Source: Oligoflexia bacterium (GTDB taxonomy: Bacteria; Bdellovibrionota; UBA1018). From it: a stretch of DNA of 59,420 nucleotides. Shown piece after piece: positions 24,973 to 35,275 of the stretch; position 1 is the first letter of the stretch, and each line of letters starts with the position of its first letter. Made by a program: the position numbers and the translations under genes. The stretch spans positions 1 to 59,420 of the forward strand of contig JACMQW010000024.1 in the NCBI GenBank assembly GCA_014376785.1, read 5' to 3'. Under the pieces are notes generated by a model that saw nothing but the letters and a program-made list of their open reading frames with translations, was not told where the DNA came from and ran no database searches.

Positions 24973-26187
24973 CTAGAAGTCTCTTCCCGTTTTTAAAGCA
25001 CTGTCCCCAAATTTGGCTCGAAGGGTGTCTTTCAACTCTTCGAGCTTTTCTTTTTTCTGCTCTTCGGCAACCGGCTCAAACAGACCCAGCTGGCGAGCGC
25101 CATCTCCGAGCACGATCCCCGCACCTAGGAGCCGCACGGCCGAACCCGGCATCCAGTTTTCTTCAAACAAAGCCAAAACAGCGTCGAAAATTTCTTCGGT
25201 GATTTTCGTCGGTTTCGAGAGCACGCGTGACCGAGAGATCGTCTCGAACTTCGGATTCCGCAGTTTCAACCTCACTGTTTGGGCGTACTTCAACGCCGGA
25301 TCTTCTTCTTCCCGAAGTTCGGCGCCGATCTCAGATACGAGCGTCCAAAGCTCTTTCTTCAAAGTCATCCGGTCTTTCGGAAATTCGGAAAACGTTCGCT
25401 CCCGGGACATCGAGCGCGTGAGTGCTTCCTCAAAAAAGGCAGTCGACCCCTCTCCGCGTGATGCCCGAAAAAGAAAATGGCCCATTCCTTCACCGAATCT
25501 CGCTACCAATTTTTCCAGAGGCCAGGCTTGGGCATCCCGAATCTTCAGCAGTCCATTCTCGGTCAAAACCGCTTCGGTTGAGGGGCCGATCCCAGGAATG
25601 CGCTTGAGGTCCAACGGTGCCAAAAATTCGATCTCCGTACCGGGTGCGACATAGGTTTGGCCATTTGGCTTTCGAAAGTCGGTAGCAATCTTCGCCACTC
25701 TTCGATTCGAACCGATCCCGATCGACGCGGTTAATCCCGTTTCTTCGAACACGGCCGCTCGAATCGTCTGCGCGGCAACTTCGGGAGGACCCCAGAGATT
25801 TTCGGTTCCTCGCATGTCGAGGTACGCCTCATCGACGGAGACTTTTTCAAGCACGGGTGCGAAGCGCTCGACGACGGTAAAAACTTTTTTCGACATCTCC
25901 GAATAGAGGCCGAAACTTGATCGAATGATTTTCAGATGGGGGCAGAGCCTGAGCGCCTGCGCAGTCGGCATCGCAGACCGCACGCCGAATTTCCGAGCCT
26001 CGTAGGAGGCAGACGAGATCACACCTCCCGCTCCGCGCGGGTCCGCTCGGGACCCGGTATCGCGGTTCCCGGCTAACTCCTCGGCGACGACTTTTCCTCC
26101 CGTCGCAACGGGAATTCCGATGAGCGAAGGATCTTTCAAGCGCTCACAAGAAACAAAAAAACTGTCGAGATCGAGGTGAAAAATCAT
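24973..26187 (-). CDS. dinB: DNA polymerase IV (Y-family)
   Basis: Error-prone translesion polymerase of 404 residues. Active-site acids: Asp6 in FHLDLDSFFVSCE, and Asp119/Glu120 in SVDEAYLD. The steric-gate region and helix-hairpin-helix are seen as GIGSNRRVAKIATDFRKP and LKRIPGIGPSTEAVL. Between IPVATGGK and GVISSASYEARKFG there is an extra stretch of about 20 residues (VAEELAGNRDTGSRADPRGA) not found in E. coli DinB, in the loop next to the incoming nucleotide. The C-terminus ends in FGDSALKTGRDF without a clear clamp-binding QLxLF tail, though QLGLFEP appears near residue 368 and may serve. Confidence 0.93.
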   Translation of the reverse strand: MIFHLDLDSFFVSCERLKDPSLIGIPVATGGKVVAEELAGNRDTGSRADPRGAGGVISSASYEARKFGVRSAMPTAQALRLCPHLKIIRSSFGLYSEMSKKVFTVVERFAPVLEKVSVDEAYLDMRGTENLWGPPEVAAQTIRAAVFEETGLTASIGIGSNRRVAKIATDFRKPNGQTYVAPGTEIEFLAPLDLKRIPGIGPSTEAVLTENGLLKIRDAQAWPLEKLVARFGEGMGHFLFRASRGEGSTAFFEEALTRSMSRERTFSEFPKDRMTLKKELWTLVSEIGAELREEEDPALKYAQTVRLKLRNPKFETISRSRVLSKPTKITEEIFDAVLALFEENWMPGSAVRLLGAGIVLGDGARQLGLFEPVAEEQKKEKLEELKDTLRAKFGDSALKTGRDF

Positions 26188-26317
26188 GAGCGACCTCGTC
26201 CTAACATAAAGTCCATGCGGCGTCAGCGGAACACATTGCCATCCGGCATACCGCTAGTCTGGGGCTAGGCAGGAGCCACGCATCCATGATTTAATAGAAA
26301 AGAGAGGCGGATGAGGC

Positions 26318-26845
26318 ATGCGGATTGGATTTTATCTAAAGACAGGCTGGAGGAACATTCTCGGGAATCGCATTTTCATGGGTCTCACCTTGTCGATCCT
26401 TAGCCTTGCCGCTCTTTCGCTCCATGCAGCAGAATCAGATCTGGATCAGAATTTGAAAGTCGAATCGGTTCAGCTGCAGATCACCCAAGTGGCCACACGA
26501 ATTCGGATGCTTCAAGCCGAGAGCGACCGGATGCTGGGTGAGTTCAAACGCCAGTCGATAAAAGACCGAAAAGGCTCGCCACTGGAAACGGCGCTGAGCG
26601 AAAATTCAAAATCGCTAAACGAGCAGGTCGTTCGCCTCCGATTTCTGCGGATGCAGAAAGCCCTCCTCATCGCTCGCGAAAACGGAACCGCCGGAGCGGT
26701 CGGCGAATCTCCACTCACTTCCCCATCAGTGGTTCATCAGACAGGACCTTCGCTCTCCAATCGTTTGATGAAACAAATCGAGGGCGAATCGGCTGACTCT
26801 GAACCCACTTCGCTTCATCAGAAGCGCACGGGTCAGGCGAAGTAA
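26318..26845 (+). CDS. Putative secreted or membrane-anchored coiled-coil protein
   Basis: A 175-residue protein that I do not recognise. Residues 20-40 (FMGLTLSILSLAALSLHAA) form a signal peptide or anchor. Residues 45-125 are a long amphipathic helix rich in Gln, Arg, Leu and Glu, suggestive of a coiled coil. The tail is Ser/Pro-rich and likely disordered. Its stop lies 1 bp before the stop of convergent htpX. Confidence 0.55.
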   Translation: MRIGFYLKTGWRNILGNRIFMGLTLSILSLAALSLHAAESDLDQNLKVESVQLQITQVATRIRMLQAESDRMLGEFKRQSIKDRKGSPLETALSENSKSLNEQVVRLRFLRMQKALLIARENGTAGAVGESPLTSPSVVHQTGPSLSNRLMKQIEGESADSEPTSLHQKRTGQAK

Positions 26846-26846
26846 T

Positions 26847-27761
26847 TTAAGTGCGAGATCCCTGTAAGCGCGCGATGCGAGTTTCGAGTGGAGGATGCGA
26901 CGAGAAAAGATACATCCACCCTCCGCGGTGGCCCGAAATTTTCATCGCCTCGATCGACTTCGGTTGGAGCGCGGGATCGACTAGTTCGTAGGTGCGCTGG
27001 AGTTTTTGCAGTGCTCGAACCATCGACTCGCGTCCCGCTAAACGCGCCCCGCCGGCATCGGCGCGAAACTCGCGCCAACGAGAAAAAGCCGCGACGACCA
27101 TAGATCCGAAAATCATGAAAGCGATTTCGAGTACCATCGTGATCATCATCTGGGCAAAGTAACCAATTCCGTTCCCGCGTTCGTCGCGGTCGCGCAGTGC
27201 CTGAGCGATGGCAAATGAAATCGCGCGGGCGAGGAACATCACAAACGCATTCACCACCCCTTGAATCAGCGTGAGGGTGACCATGTCGCCATTCGCAACG
27301 TGAGAAAGTTCGTGCGCCAGCACGCCCTCGAGCTCTTCGCTGTCCATCCCATTGAGTAAACCGCTCGACACTGCGACTAAAGAACGATTTCGGGTCGGCC
27401 CCGTAGCGAAAGCGTTCAGCTCGGCAGATTCGTAAATGCCGACTTGGGGCATGGTTTTTAGGCCCGCGTTTTTTGCGAGCCGGTAGACGCGCTCGATTAA
27501 ATCAGACTGTTCGCCGATAGCGCGTTTCGGATCAATCAGGACGACGCCCATCGCGTGTTTTGCCATGAACCTCGAAATCGCAAGCGAGATGAACGCCCCG
27601 CCCATGCCCCAAACGAGGCAGAAAATCATGAGGCTTTGATAATCGATCCCGTACTGGGTGATGTAACCGCGGACACCGAGGAGGTTCAATACGATCGAGA
27701 TTGAAACCATCACGAGCAAATTCGTCAAAATAAAGAGCGAGATGCGTTTGAACATTTGCAT
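26847..27761 (-). CDS. htpX: Membrane zinc protease HtpX
   Basis: An M48-family inner-membrane protease that degrades damaged membrane proteins with FtsH. 304 residues, near the usual 290. Two N-terminal helices (about 8-28 and 42-63) precede the active-site HELSHVANGD (His150, Glu151, His154). Two further hydrophobic segments (about 165-185 and 198-222) and the third zinc ligand in WREFRADAGGARLAG follow. The IYESAELNAFATGP segment matches the family. Confidence 0.95.
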   Translation of the reverse strand: MQMFKRISLFILTNLLVMVSISIVLNLLGVRGYITQYGIDYQSLMIFCLVWGMGGAFISLAISRFMAKHAMGVVLIDPKRAIGEQSDLIERVYRLAKNAGLKTMPQVGIYESAELNAFATGPTRNRSLVAVSSGLLNGMDSEELEGVLAHELSHVANGDMVTLTLIQGVVNAFVMFLARAISFAIAQALRDRDERGNGIGYFAQMMITMVLEIAFMIFGSMVVAAFSRWREFRADAGGARLAGRESMVRALQKLQRTYELVDPALQPKSIEAMKISGHRGGWMYLFSSHPPLETRIARLQGSRT

Positions 27762-27872
27762 GATCAGAAGATGATACTGATTTCATCGGTCGTCAAGATG
27801 GCCCAGCTTAGAAAGCGCTACTTTCTTTGCCTCCGATGATCATCAAATGATTTTCACCTTAAAATAGTTTCA

Positions 27873-28709
27873 TTAAGATTTTGGAAACGCTGCTTTAACC
27901 GCCGAAATCACTGCTTTTTCCGCCGCAGTTTTGCCAAATTCTGGTCGATGGACAAGGACGATTCTATCTTTATAAACAGGAAGAGACGCGACTTGGATTA
28001 ATTTCTCTCCGGACAACTCTACAGCCTTATAAGGAAGAATTCCGTAGCCAAGTCCTTTCCCGACTAATCGACAAATCAGATCCAAGTTGTTGGTACTAAG
28101 CGTCCGAACAGGCGGATTTTTCCAACGTTTCAATATCCACTGAGTCTGGTTGAAATCCGGATCGTGGATCAAAATATCGGGTTTAGCTCCTGCTTTTACC
28201 CAAACAGTTGCGAAATCAAAACCGAGATGAGTGAGCACGATGTCCGGTACAGGAATCGGATTAATGACAACGCCGACGTCCAACCGACCTCGCTGAATCT
28301 CATACTGAATATTTCGAGAAAGATCGTGGTAGAATTCCAACTTAAAATCAGGGGCGCTCTCCCTGAGTACCTCAAGCGCTGCAGGGATAGTGTAAGAAGC
28401 AACGGTTGCGTGACATCCAATTGAGATCGTCTGTCCTCCAAACACATTTTTTGAACGTTTCACCGCTTCCAATTCTTGAACAAATCCGAGTAATTGTTGG
28501 ACTTTAGCTACGAACTCCCGACCTCTAGGAGTGAGCTGGATTCCAGAACGTGACCGGTAAAATACTGTGGCTTCTAGATCTCTTTCCAGGCGCTGGATCG
28601 ACTCTGAGAGGGAAGGTTGGCTCATTCCGAGTCTCCTCGAAGCTTCACTCAGGCTTTTGCAGTTAGCTGCCGATGCAAAATTTTCTAGATCACGCATGCG
28701 ATAGTTCAT
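27873..28709 (-). CDS. LysR-family transcriptional regulator
   Basis: A 278-residue regulator with an N-terminal winged helix-turn-helix: FASAANCKSLSEASRRLGMS followed by QPSLSESIQRLERDL and LFxR-like ATVFYRSRSGIQLTPRG. The rest forms the periplasmic-binding-like effector domain (ISIGCHATVASYTIPAALEV, GRLDVGVVINPIP). Its effector is unknown. It is divergent from a small secreted-protein gene; the 138 bp between them likely hold its own operator, since LysR regulators usually autoregulate and act on the divergent gene. Confidence 0.9.
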   Translation of the reverse strand: MNYRMRDLENFASAANCKSLSEASRRLGMSQPSLSESIQRLERDLEATVFYRSRSGIQLTPRGREFVAKVQQLLGFVQELEAVKRSKNVFGGQTISIGCHATVASYTIPAALEVLRESAPDFKLEFYHDLSRNIQYEIQRGRLDVGVVINPIPVPDIVLTHLGFDFATVWVKAGAKPDILIHDPDFNQTQWILKRWKNPPVRTLSTNNLDLICRLVGKGLGYGILPYKAVELSGEKLIQVASLPVYKDRIVLVHRPEFGKTAAEKAVISAVKAAFPKS

Positions 28710-28847
28710 AGGTAGACACCTATATCACATATCTGAAGATTCGGATTATGCGATTCCATATCTTTGGGAGTATCCAATGACTTATGAGGAGATGGAGTGT
28801 ATCTCCGGTTCCTAAACCCACATCCTACAGTTCCAAGGAGATCGAAA

Positions 28848-29267
28848 ATGAACGCGTCAAAAATGAATTTGTCCCTAGTCTCTGCTCCCCTCCTACTTTT
28901 AGTTGCCACGGCTGCAAATGCTGGCCAGTTGCTAGAATGTAGATTTGCAAATCAGCAAGGAACTGCGCGGATCGAAGCCCTGAGAGTAGAGCATCATCCT
29001 GAGCTTCTTCTGCTTAAAATATCTCTAGAGGCCCGAATTGCACGAGGTACGGCAAATCTCGCCGGACTTCTTGCTGCTACAATCAATCCAGCAGGCGCTT
29101 TGCTTGCATCAGGTATGCTTTACAATACTGGAAGCGGCACGCCCATTAATCCAGAATCAATCACTCTAACGGGCAACTCACTTCGTAATGGTGGACTTTC
29201 GCTAAACCTCATTGACTCGGACAATGTGCTCCAGCATGGGTTCGGTGTAGCAATGACCTGCAAATAG
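28848..29267 (+). CDS. Small exported protein
   Basis: 139 residues with a clear Sec signal (SKMNLSLVSAPLLLLVATAA followed by NAG, cut after ANA). The mature part is predicted beta-rich: QLLECRFANQQGTARIEALR, LLLKISLEARI, and NGGLSLNLIDSDNV. Two cysteines (in LECRF and the final MTCK) could form one disulfide closing the domain. The start at 28848 has AAGGAG 7 nt upstream, better than an upstream ATG at 28797. Not recognised further. Possibly under control of the divergent LysR regulator. Confidence 0.68.
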   Translation: MNASKMNLSLVSAPLLLLVATAANAGQLLECRFANQQGTARIEALRVEHHPELLLLKISLEARIARGTANLAGLLAATINPAGALLASGMLYNTGSGTPINPESITLTGNSLRNGGLSLNLIDSDNVLQHGFGVAMTCK

Positions 29268-29286
29268 GTCGGCAGCTGCAATGGCA

Positions 29287-29319
29287 GAACTCGGTATGCC
29301 AAGGTCGGCAGCCGAGTTC
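29287..29319 (+). terminator. Probable intrinsic terminator
   Basis: GAACTCGG (29287-29294) pairs with CCGAGTTC (29312-29319), with an inner TGCC/GGCA pair, followed by TCATCAATATTTTTC. It lies 20 bp after the stop of the small exported protein. The T-run is offset from the stem, so efficiency may be modest. Confidence 0.55.
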
Positions 29320-29498
29320 TCATCAATATTTTTCGACAGATTTGTCATGAGACCTGCGGGCAATGGAGACCATTATTTTCTCGGGCTCGCCTTGGCTAAG
29401 TCTTAAAAATCAGTCATTCGGACAGGTTTTTGAAGAATCTTAAACTCCCCGAAACAAAGCAATGCACTTCGCAAAGAAAGAGTCGCCTGCTTCCACTT

Positions 29499-30195
29499 TT
29501 AGCCCATCCAAAACGGCTCGAGTAGATCCACTAACTTCGTTTCGGGCATGGCACCCAGCTGGGAAACAGCTTTCAATTCCAATTTTTTCAAGACGCCTAA
29601 ATCGGATTGCGTGGACTTATTTCAGTCCAGGAGATTTAAATCTCTGCCGCAGACCACACTTGGATTTACCTCGCAGTGAACCGTCAGTCCCGTACCACGC
29701 GCGCCGAGACGTCCGAGTCGAGTATATGTTCCTACTCCGAATACCGCGTGTTCCCCTTCCTGCTCTTTATTAGGACGAGATTCGAGTAAGATGGCTTCTT
29801 ATCCGCTCCCGTCCAAGGCGAGATCGACGTCTTGCGTGGAGCGGTAGATGTCGTAGTAGAAATAAGGAAACCGCGCCAGGTTTTCGCCTCCGCCTAATTG
29901 GCTCTTCGCGAACGTAATTCGCCAGTCCCGCCGCGCTTCCACACGCGATCCACTCATGCAGGTGACGTATATCCGCCCACCCCCAGATCAACTCAAATTC
30001 AGACATTCGCCCCAATCTTTCTCCCAGGGCTCTCAGGAATCGCGACGGGGTTACGGTGGGAGATCCAGAAATTGGCTTGAGGTAAAGTGAAGAAAGTCCG
30101 ATCAAGCATACGAATAAAAGCGATAGGGCTGTCATTGCTTTTAAAAAGAGGCCATTTCGCTTTGATTCAGGAATTGATCCAATGAGATCATTCAT
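29499..30195 (-). pseudogene. Decayed nucleotidyltransferase-like membrane or secreted protein gene
   Basis: The first frame starts at 30195 with a hydrophobic N-terminus (AMTALSLLFVCLIGLSSLYL), then FELIWGWADIRHLHEWIACG and SAAGLANYV. Near 29895-29910 the sense continues only in another frame: NLARFPYFYYDIYRSTQDVD followed by LALDG. That second frame has a TAA at 29799-29801, continues with VFGVGTYTRL, has a TGA at 29622-29624, continues with LKKLELKAVSQLGAM, and ends at 29499. The 'GGxARG ... STxDxDLxxDG' arrangement recalls nucleotidyltransferase-fold heads; this is an inference. One frameshift plus two in-frame stops make a functional product unlikely. Nothing else codes here. Confidence 0.55.
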
Positions 30196-30267
30196 TCAAG
30201 TTTCTCGTCGCCGAACACGAATGATCCCTGAAGATACTTTATCGACTACGTCGACGTTTTGACGGGA

Positions 30268-32949
30268 CTAATTCTTTCGCATGGGACGGCGCTCCTCCGT
30301 CGGTGCCGCCGTCAGCGGATTCTCCGGCCAGGAATGCCGCGGATACTTCCGCATGAGTTCTTTTCGAAGGGCCGGATAATGCCGCTCCCAAAACCCACGG
30401 AGATCCTCAGTCATCTGTACCGCACGGTAGTTCGGGGCAAGCAAATGCAGGGAAAGCTTCAGCCGGCCCCCGAGAATTTTCGGCCCCTCAGCGAGACTGA
30501 AAAATTCTTGCATTCGGCTCTCGATCCGAACCGGACCGCCGTCCTCATAATGAACGGGCACTCGCTTTCGGCCGGGGAGCGAAATCATCGCGGGAGTTTC
30601 GGTTTTAAATTTTCGAAGCGATGCCGCCGACCAAAGCCCCTCGAGCAAAATCTCCAACTCTGGAAAACCACGACTCGCCCGCGCGTCCCGGTAGCCTTCC
30701 TTCATGAGCGCGCGCAAGAGGGACGCAAAATCCTCTGCGGCCACCCCTTCCGTTAATTCCTCTGAATAGTTTTCCCTCAAGAGTCGGTAGCGAATCACAA
30801 GCGCCGTCCATGCTTCCGCATCGGTCCGCTCCGCCACACGTGGTGAAATTTCCGTGTCTCGCTCAGCCAATCCTTTTTTCAAATCGCTGAGCCAAGCCGA
30901 AAACAGCGTTTCCCATTCCGCTTCTGGAAGGATCCCATTCGAAGCGGAATCGCCACTCACGCGGTCTGATTTCTCGGCAACGAAAGTTCGAGATAAAACC
31001 AGGTCATGCAAGGCGAGCACACTCCAAGTCTCCCAGATTTTTTTCTTCTCGTCGAAAACACGTTCGGTCCGCTCACTGATCGGCAAAGGCTCCACTTCCC
31101 AGAGCCATTCTTCCGTCACCGCGAGGGCGGAACGCGCAACCGTTCTTGCGCGGAGTTCGCCGCTTCGTTTCGTTTCTTGGAGATCCAGCACCAGGTGGTA
31201 CTCAGAATGCGTCCAGTAAGCCTCATCGGAAGTTTCGGCGCTCCCCCCCCGCGCCAGCAAAATTTCCCGGCCTTTTCTTCGCCCTACCCGGTCGGGAAAT
31301 CCGGCGAGGATCACTCGGGAAATGAGCTCGTCCCCGCTCGGTCCGCTGGTTGTATTTTTCGTCTTACCCCGCATGCTCGCGGTCATTTTATCGAGTAATT
31401 CCCGCATGCGGTCGGAGATCCGAGATTGAAAACCCTCGGGCCGAAACTTTCCGATCCCCTCCAGAAAGTCGACTCCGAGGCTCTCCCCTTCCGACACGGC
31501 GAGGAGGGCACTTACTACGGTCCCTTGATCAGAACCTTTACCGGGATCAGTAGCTGCGAATTTAGCGGCTTCGATTAAAGCCCGCGTGATTCGAGGATGA
31601 AACGAAGACTCCGCCGCCCATTTTCCGGTTTCACTGAGTACGGGTAAACCATCCGATGCATCTTGAGTGAGCATGAATCCCAGATCCGCCAGTAATTCCC
31701 AGCCTGCCTCTAACCTCTCCGCTGCGGGGGACTCGAAAAATCCAAAATCCGGGCCATATCCGAGCGAAAGCAAGTCGAGCAAAACGGGCGCAAGGTCTGA
31801 CCTTAAAATTTCTGGGGTTTCTTGGACCGGCCGGCCATCGAAATCTCCGCGGGAGTAAAGTCGAACGACTCGTCCTGGAGCGGTTCGCCCCGCTCGACCC
31901 GCACGCTGGATCGCCGAGGCGCGCGAAATCGACTTCGTCTCTAACCTCGGAAGACCCGAGGTATGGGAAAAACTCGCGATTCGAGACATTCCGGCATCGA
32001 TGACGGTATTCACGCCCGGAATGGTGACTGAACTTTCCGCAATGTTCGTCGAAAGAATCACCTTCCTCTGATTAGACCTTCCGAGTGCTCGGTCTTGGGC
32101 TTCGCGCGGCACCTCTCCATGAAGGACATGAATCTCGAAACTACCCCGCAGCATTCTTAATTCGGATTCCGCGCGCCGAATTTCCGCCATGCCGGGCAAG
32201 AAAACGAGAAGGTCACCGAATGCCTCCGCATCGGGCCGGCCGAGGAGATCAGAGACCTTCCTCCTGACTTCGATCTCTAATTTCGTTTCCCTTGGTGCAT
32301 ACTCAATCTCAATCGGAAACCGGGGCGCTTCGACTTCGATTTTTTCAGAGCCCGGTAGAAACCGTTCCAGCGGTCCTGCGTCCAGGGTTGCGGACATCAA
32401 AACGATTTTCAAATCCGGCCGGGTGGTTTCCTGCAGGCGTTTTGCAATCGAAAGCGCCAAATCGGCTTGCAAATGGCGCTCATGAAATTCGTCGAGGACT
32501 AAGACAGAGATCCCTTTAAGGGTCGGATTCGACTGAAGTTCACGGAGCAACGTACCCTCTGTGAGAAAAACCAATCGACTGGAATCTTTTCTCCTTCGCT
32601 CGAACCGAAATTGGTAACCAATTTCTTCTCCGATGCGGAACCCGTTTTCCTCGGCCACTCTTTCTGCAGAAAGTTTTGCGGCAATCCGTCTCGGCTCGAG
32701 GACGTAAACTTTCCCGAACGCTTCCGAAATCGCCCAGGGAAGCCGCGTCGTTTTTCCAGAACCGGGGGAAGCAATGACGAGCACCCGTGAATTTCTCCGA
32801 ACCGCTTCCAGAACATCGGGCGTCCACCGATCGATAGGCAGTGCCACTTTCGGTAAAGAACGAGTCGGAAGCGCTTCTTGAGAGCCCCGAGCGGGGGGTG
32901 GGCGGACAGTCATCTGCGTAATCCGTATCATATTAGAGGCATACTGCAT
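30268..32949 (-). CDS. hrpB: ATP-dependent helicase HrpB
   Basis: An 893-residue DEAH/RHA-type superfamily-2 helicase. Motif [13 protein letters not shown] near residue 61, Ia [27 protein letters not shown] (the DEFH form is specific to HrpB), [19 protein letters not shown], then [15 protein letters not shown] and [12 protein letters not shown]. The long C-terminal part contains the HrpB-specific region ending in [20 protein letters not shown] and [12 protein letters not shown]. The role is RNA remodelling, poorly defined even in E. coli. The start could be 32949 or ATGs slightly downstream (32931, 32913). Divergent from the pyrophosphatase gene. Confidence 0.93.
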   Translation of the reverse strand: MQYASNMIRITQMTVRPPPARGSQEALPTRSLPKVALPIDRWTPDVLEAVRRNSRVLVIASPGSGKTTRLPWAISEAFGKVYVLEPRRIAAKLSAERVAEENGFRIGEEIGYQFRFERRRKDSSRLVFLTEGTLLRELQSNPTLKGISVLVLDEFHERHLQADLALSIAKRLQETTRPDLKIVLMSATLDAGPLERFLPGSEKIEVEAPRFPIEIEYAPRETKLEIEVRRKVSDLLGRPDAEAFGDLLVFLPGMAEIRRAESELRMLRGSFEIHVLHGEVPREAQDRALGRSNQRKVILSTNIAESSVTIPGVNTVIDAGMSRIASFSHTSGLPRLETKSISRASAIQRAGRAGRTAPGRVVRLYSRGDFDGRPVQETPEILRSDLAPVLLDLLSLGYGPDFGFFESPAAERLEAGWELLADLGFMLTQDASDGLPVLSETGKWAAESSFHPRITRALIEAAKFAATDPGKGSDQGTVVSALLAVSEGESLGVDFLEGIGKFRPEGFQSRISDRMRELLDKMTASMRGKTKNTTSGPSGDELISRVILAGFPDRVGRRKGREILLARGGSAETSDEAYWTHSEYHLVLDLQETKRSGELRARTVARSALAVTEEWLWEVEPLPISERTERVFDEKKKIWETWSVLALHDLVLSRTFVAEKSDRVSGDSASNGILPEAEWETLFSAWLSDLKKGLAERDTEISPRVAERTDAEAWTALVIRYRLLRENYSEELTEGVAAEDFASLLRALMKEGYRDARASRGFPELEILLEGLWSAASLRKFKTETPAMISLPGRKRVPVHYEDGGPVRIESRMQEFFSLAEGPKILGGRLKLSLHLLAPNYRAVQMTEDLRGFWERHYPALRKELMRKYPRHSWPENPLTAAPTEERRPMRKN

Positions 32950-33059
32950 GTCGCCATTACGATGTTTGCTTGAAGGGGGAACCGAGCTCGGGTATCCCTG
33001 CAGAACATTCGACTGTTCTCGCTCTTTTATCTATAGGCCTTAAGGAGGCTCCCCCTTTC

Positions 33060-35144
33060 ATGGAAACCACCGGATTTTACTCCCTTAACTCGGGATTTTG
33101 GACGAACGCGCCTGTAGTCATTGGCGTGATCGGACTTTTCTTTGCCGCTTTCTTTTACTTTCGCGTGAAAGCGCTTCCCGAAGGCAACGAAACGATGAAC
33201 CGCATCGCGGGCTATATTCGCGAAGGTTCGATGGCTTTTTTAAAGCGCCAGTATCAAACGCTCGCGGTCTTCAGCGCTGTCGTTTTCGCCCTCCTCTTTT
33301 ACGCGATGGGCATCCTCCCTGCCTGCTCTTTCCTGGCCGGCGCATTTCTCTCTCTCCTCGCCGGTTTTGTTGGAATGAAAGCCGCCACTTACGCGAACGT
33401 TCGCACCTCTCAAGCGGCCCGCGGTGGAGATAAATCGCACGCGCTCCTCGTCGCCCTCGACGGCGGAGCGGTCATGGGGCTTTCGGTCGCTGGCTTAGGC
33501 ACGATCGGAATCGGCGGTATTTACCTTTTATTCCGTGATTACCAGAACGTCGGAAATATCATTCATGCTTTCGCAGTCGGAGCTTCTTCGATTGCGCTCT
33601 TCGCGCGCATCGGAGGCGGGATTTACACGAAAGCTGCCGACGTCGGGTCCGACATCGCGGGTAAAGTAATCGAAGACATCCCTGAAGATGACCCTCGAAA
33701 TCCAGGCGTGATCGCAGATAACGTCGGGGATAACGTCGGCGATGTGGCCGGAATGGGCGCGGATATTTACGAATCCATGATCGCCGCAATCGTTGCCGCA
33801 ATGGCGATTTCGCTCACCGCACCGGGTGCTCTTCTTCCCGCTCTCGTGAATAACGGCGGAGAAGTCGAAAACCGTTTCGCAGGCGTTGCCCTCCCTCTCT
33901 TTCTTTCTGCTATCGGGACGGTGGTTTCGATCATTGCGATTTTCATTGCTCGGTCATTGAAGAAAATGAATCCAGCGATGGTGCTTCGCCTTTGCTTGAT
34001 TTTCCCACCGATCCTTCTCGGCGTCGCATCGTGGATCATGATGCCGATTTGGGGAATCACCCAAGGGGTCACGATCGCAATTGTGGCCGGAGCGGTCGGC
34101 GGAGCCATCATCGGCTTAGTCACCGATTACTACACCTCTTCCACTCCGGTTCGCCGGGTGGCAGAAGCTTCCATCACTGGCGCGGGCACGAACCTCATTC
34201 GGGGTCTTGCCGTCGGAATGGAATCGGTTGCGATTCCGATGTTCGTGGTCGCTGCGGTTGCTTGGATCGCCGACCATTACCTCGGCCTTTACGGGATTGC
34301 GCTTTCTGCAGTCGGAATGCTCGGAGGCACGGCCGTCGTGATGACCGTCGACGCTTACGGCCCGATTTCCGATAACGCGGGCGGAATTTCCGAAATGGCC
34401 GGACTCGGTCCCGATGTTCGTGCGATCACCGATGAGCTCGATTCGGTCGGAAACACCACCGCCGCAATCGGCAAAGGTTTTGCGATCGGCTCTGCCACTC
34501 TGACCGTGGTAGCCCTCTTCTCCGCGTTCAACATGGAAGTAAACCATGCGCGCGCAGCAGCCGGCTTGCCCGACGTTCAACTCCTGATCACGGATTCTAA
34601 AGTGCTCATCGGACTTTTGCTCGGTTCGATTTTGCCCTTCATCGTGAGTGCTTCGACCATGCTTGCTGTTGGTAAGGCCGCCCAGGCCATCGTCGTCGAA
34701 ATCGGCCGCCAGTTTAGGGAGATTCCCGGACTTCGCGAACTGAAAGCAGAACCCCAACCGTCAAAAATCGTCGACATCGCAACGAAAGCCGCTTTAAGCG
34801 AAATGCTCTTACCCGGTTTAGTTGCCGTCGTCGTTCCACCCGTAGTCGGATACTTGCTCGGGCCAGCAGCCCTTGCAGGTCTCCTCGCAGGTGCACTTGC
34901 AGTCGGTTCGACCATGGCCCTCTTCATGGCAAACGCCGGCGGAGCATGGGATAACGCCAAGAAGTTCATCGAAAAAGGCGGACTGCCCGGCCACAAAAAG
35001 GGGTCTGACGTTCATAAAGCCGCCGTGGTCGGCGATATGGTCGGCGATCCATTTAAAGACACCTCCGGCCCAGGCGTCGCAATTCTGATTAAAGTGATGA
35101 GCGTGGTTTCGCTCCTCGTTGCAGGATTGATCGCACTTCGCTGA
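33060..35144 (+). CDS. hppA: Membrane-bound ion-translocating pyrophosphatase, K+-dependent type
   Basis: Couples pyrophosphate hydrolysis to pumping H+ or Na+ across the inner membrane. 694 residues with about 16 helices. Catalytic segments: [60 protein letters not shown], and [12 protein letters not shown] at the end. The segment [16 protein letters not shown] has Ala where K+-independent enzymes have Lys (GNTTKA), which points to the K+-dependent subfamily, whose members pump H+ or Na+. The ATG at 33060 has AAGGAGG 11 nt upstream; an ATG at 32970 would add a non-homologous stretch. A strong terminator follows. Confidence 0.93.
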   Translation: METTGFYSLNSGFWTNAPVVIGVIGLFFAAFFYFRVKALPEGNETMNRIAGYIREGSMAFLKRQYQTLAVFSAVVFALLFYAMGILPACSFLAGAFLSLLAGFVGMKAATYANVRTSQAARGGDKSHALLVALDGGAVMGLSVAGLGTIGIGGIYLLFRDYQNVGNIIHAFAVGASSIALFARIGGGIYTKAADVGSDIAGKVIEDIPEDDPRNPGVIADNVGDNVGDVAGMGADIYESMIAAIVAAMAISLTAPGALLPALVNNGGEVENRFAGVALPLFLSAIGTVVSIIAIFIARSLKKMNPAMVLRLCLIFPPILLGVASWIMMPIWGITQGVTIAIVAGAVGGAIIGLVTDYYTSSTPVRRVAEASITGAGTNLIRGLAVGMESVAIPMFVVAAVAWIADHYLGLYGIALSAVGMLGGTAVVMTVDAYGPISDNAGGISEMAGLGPDVRAITDELDSVGNTTAAIGKGFAIGSATLTVVALFSAFNMEVNHARAAAGLPDVQLLITDSKVLIGLLLGSILPFIVSASTMLAVGKAAQAIVVEIGRQFREIPGLRELKAEPQPSKIVDIATKAALSEMLLPGLVAVVVPPVVGYLLGPAALAGLLAGALAVGSTMALFMANAGGAWDNAKKFIEKGGLPGHKKGSDVHKAAVVGDMVGDPFKDTSGPGVAILIKVMSVVSLLVAGLIALR

Positions 35145-35175
35145 TTTCGAATTTTCTTTCTTCTCTCATTGAACG

Positions 35176-35213
35176 AAAAAGGCCCTGTTCCTCGTAGGAA
35201 CAGGGCCTTTTTT
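35176..35213 (+). terminator. Strong intrinsic terminator after hppA
   Basis: A 16-bp perfect stem, AAAAAGGCCCTGTTCC pairing with GGAACAGGGCCTTTTT, with a TCGTA-type loop, then more T. It lies 31 bp after the hppA stop. Because the stem is flanked by A-run and T-run it could also stop leftward transcription. Confidence 0.92.
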
Positions 35214-35275
35214 CTTTTCGGGTTTCCGAAATTAGATCCGGATAAGGTTTCGACAAATCGCTATTATAAAATCCG

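Noticed and set aside
29462-29773. 103-codon rightward frame opposite the decayed nucleotidyltransferase-like gene
   Set aside because: It is the complement of the pseudogene sense, which reads more like protein; Arg/Pro/Leu-rich composition suggests a shadow.
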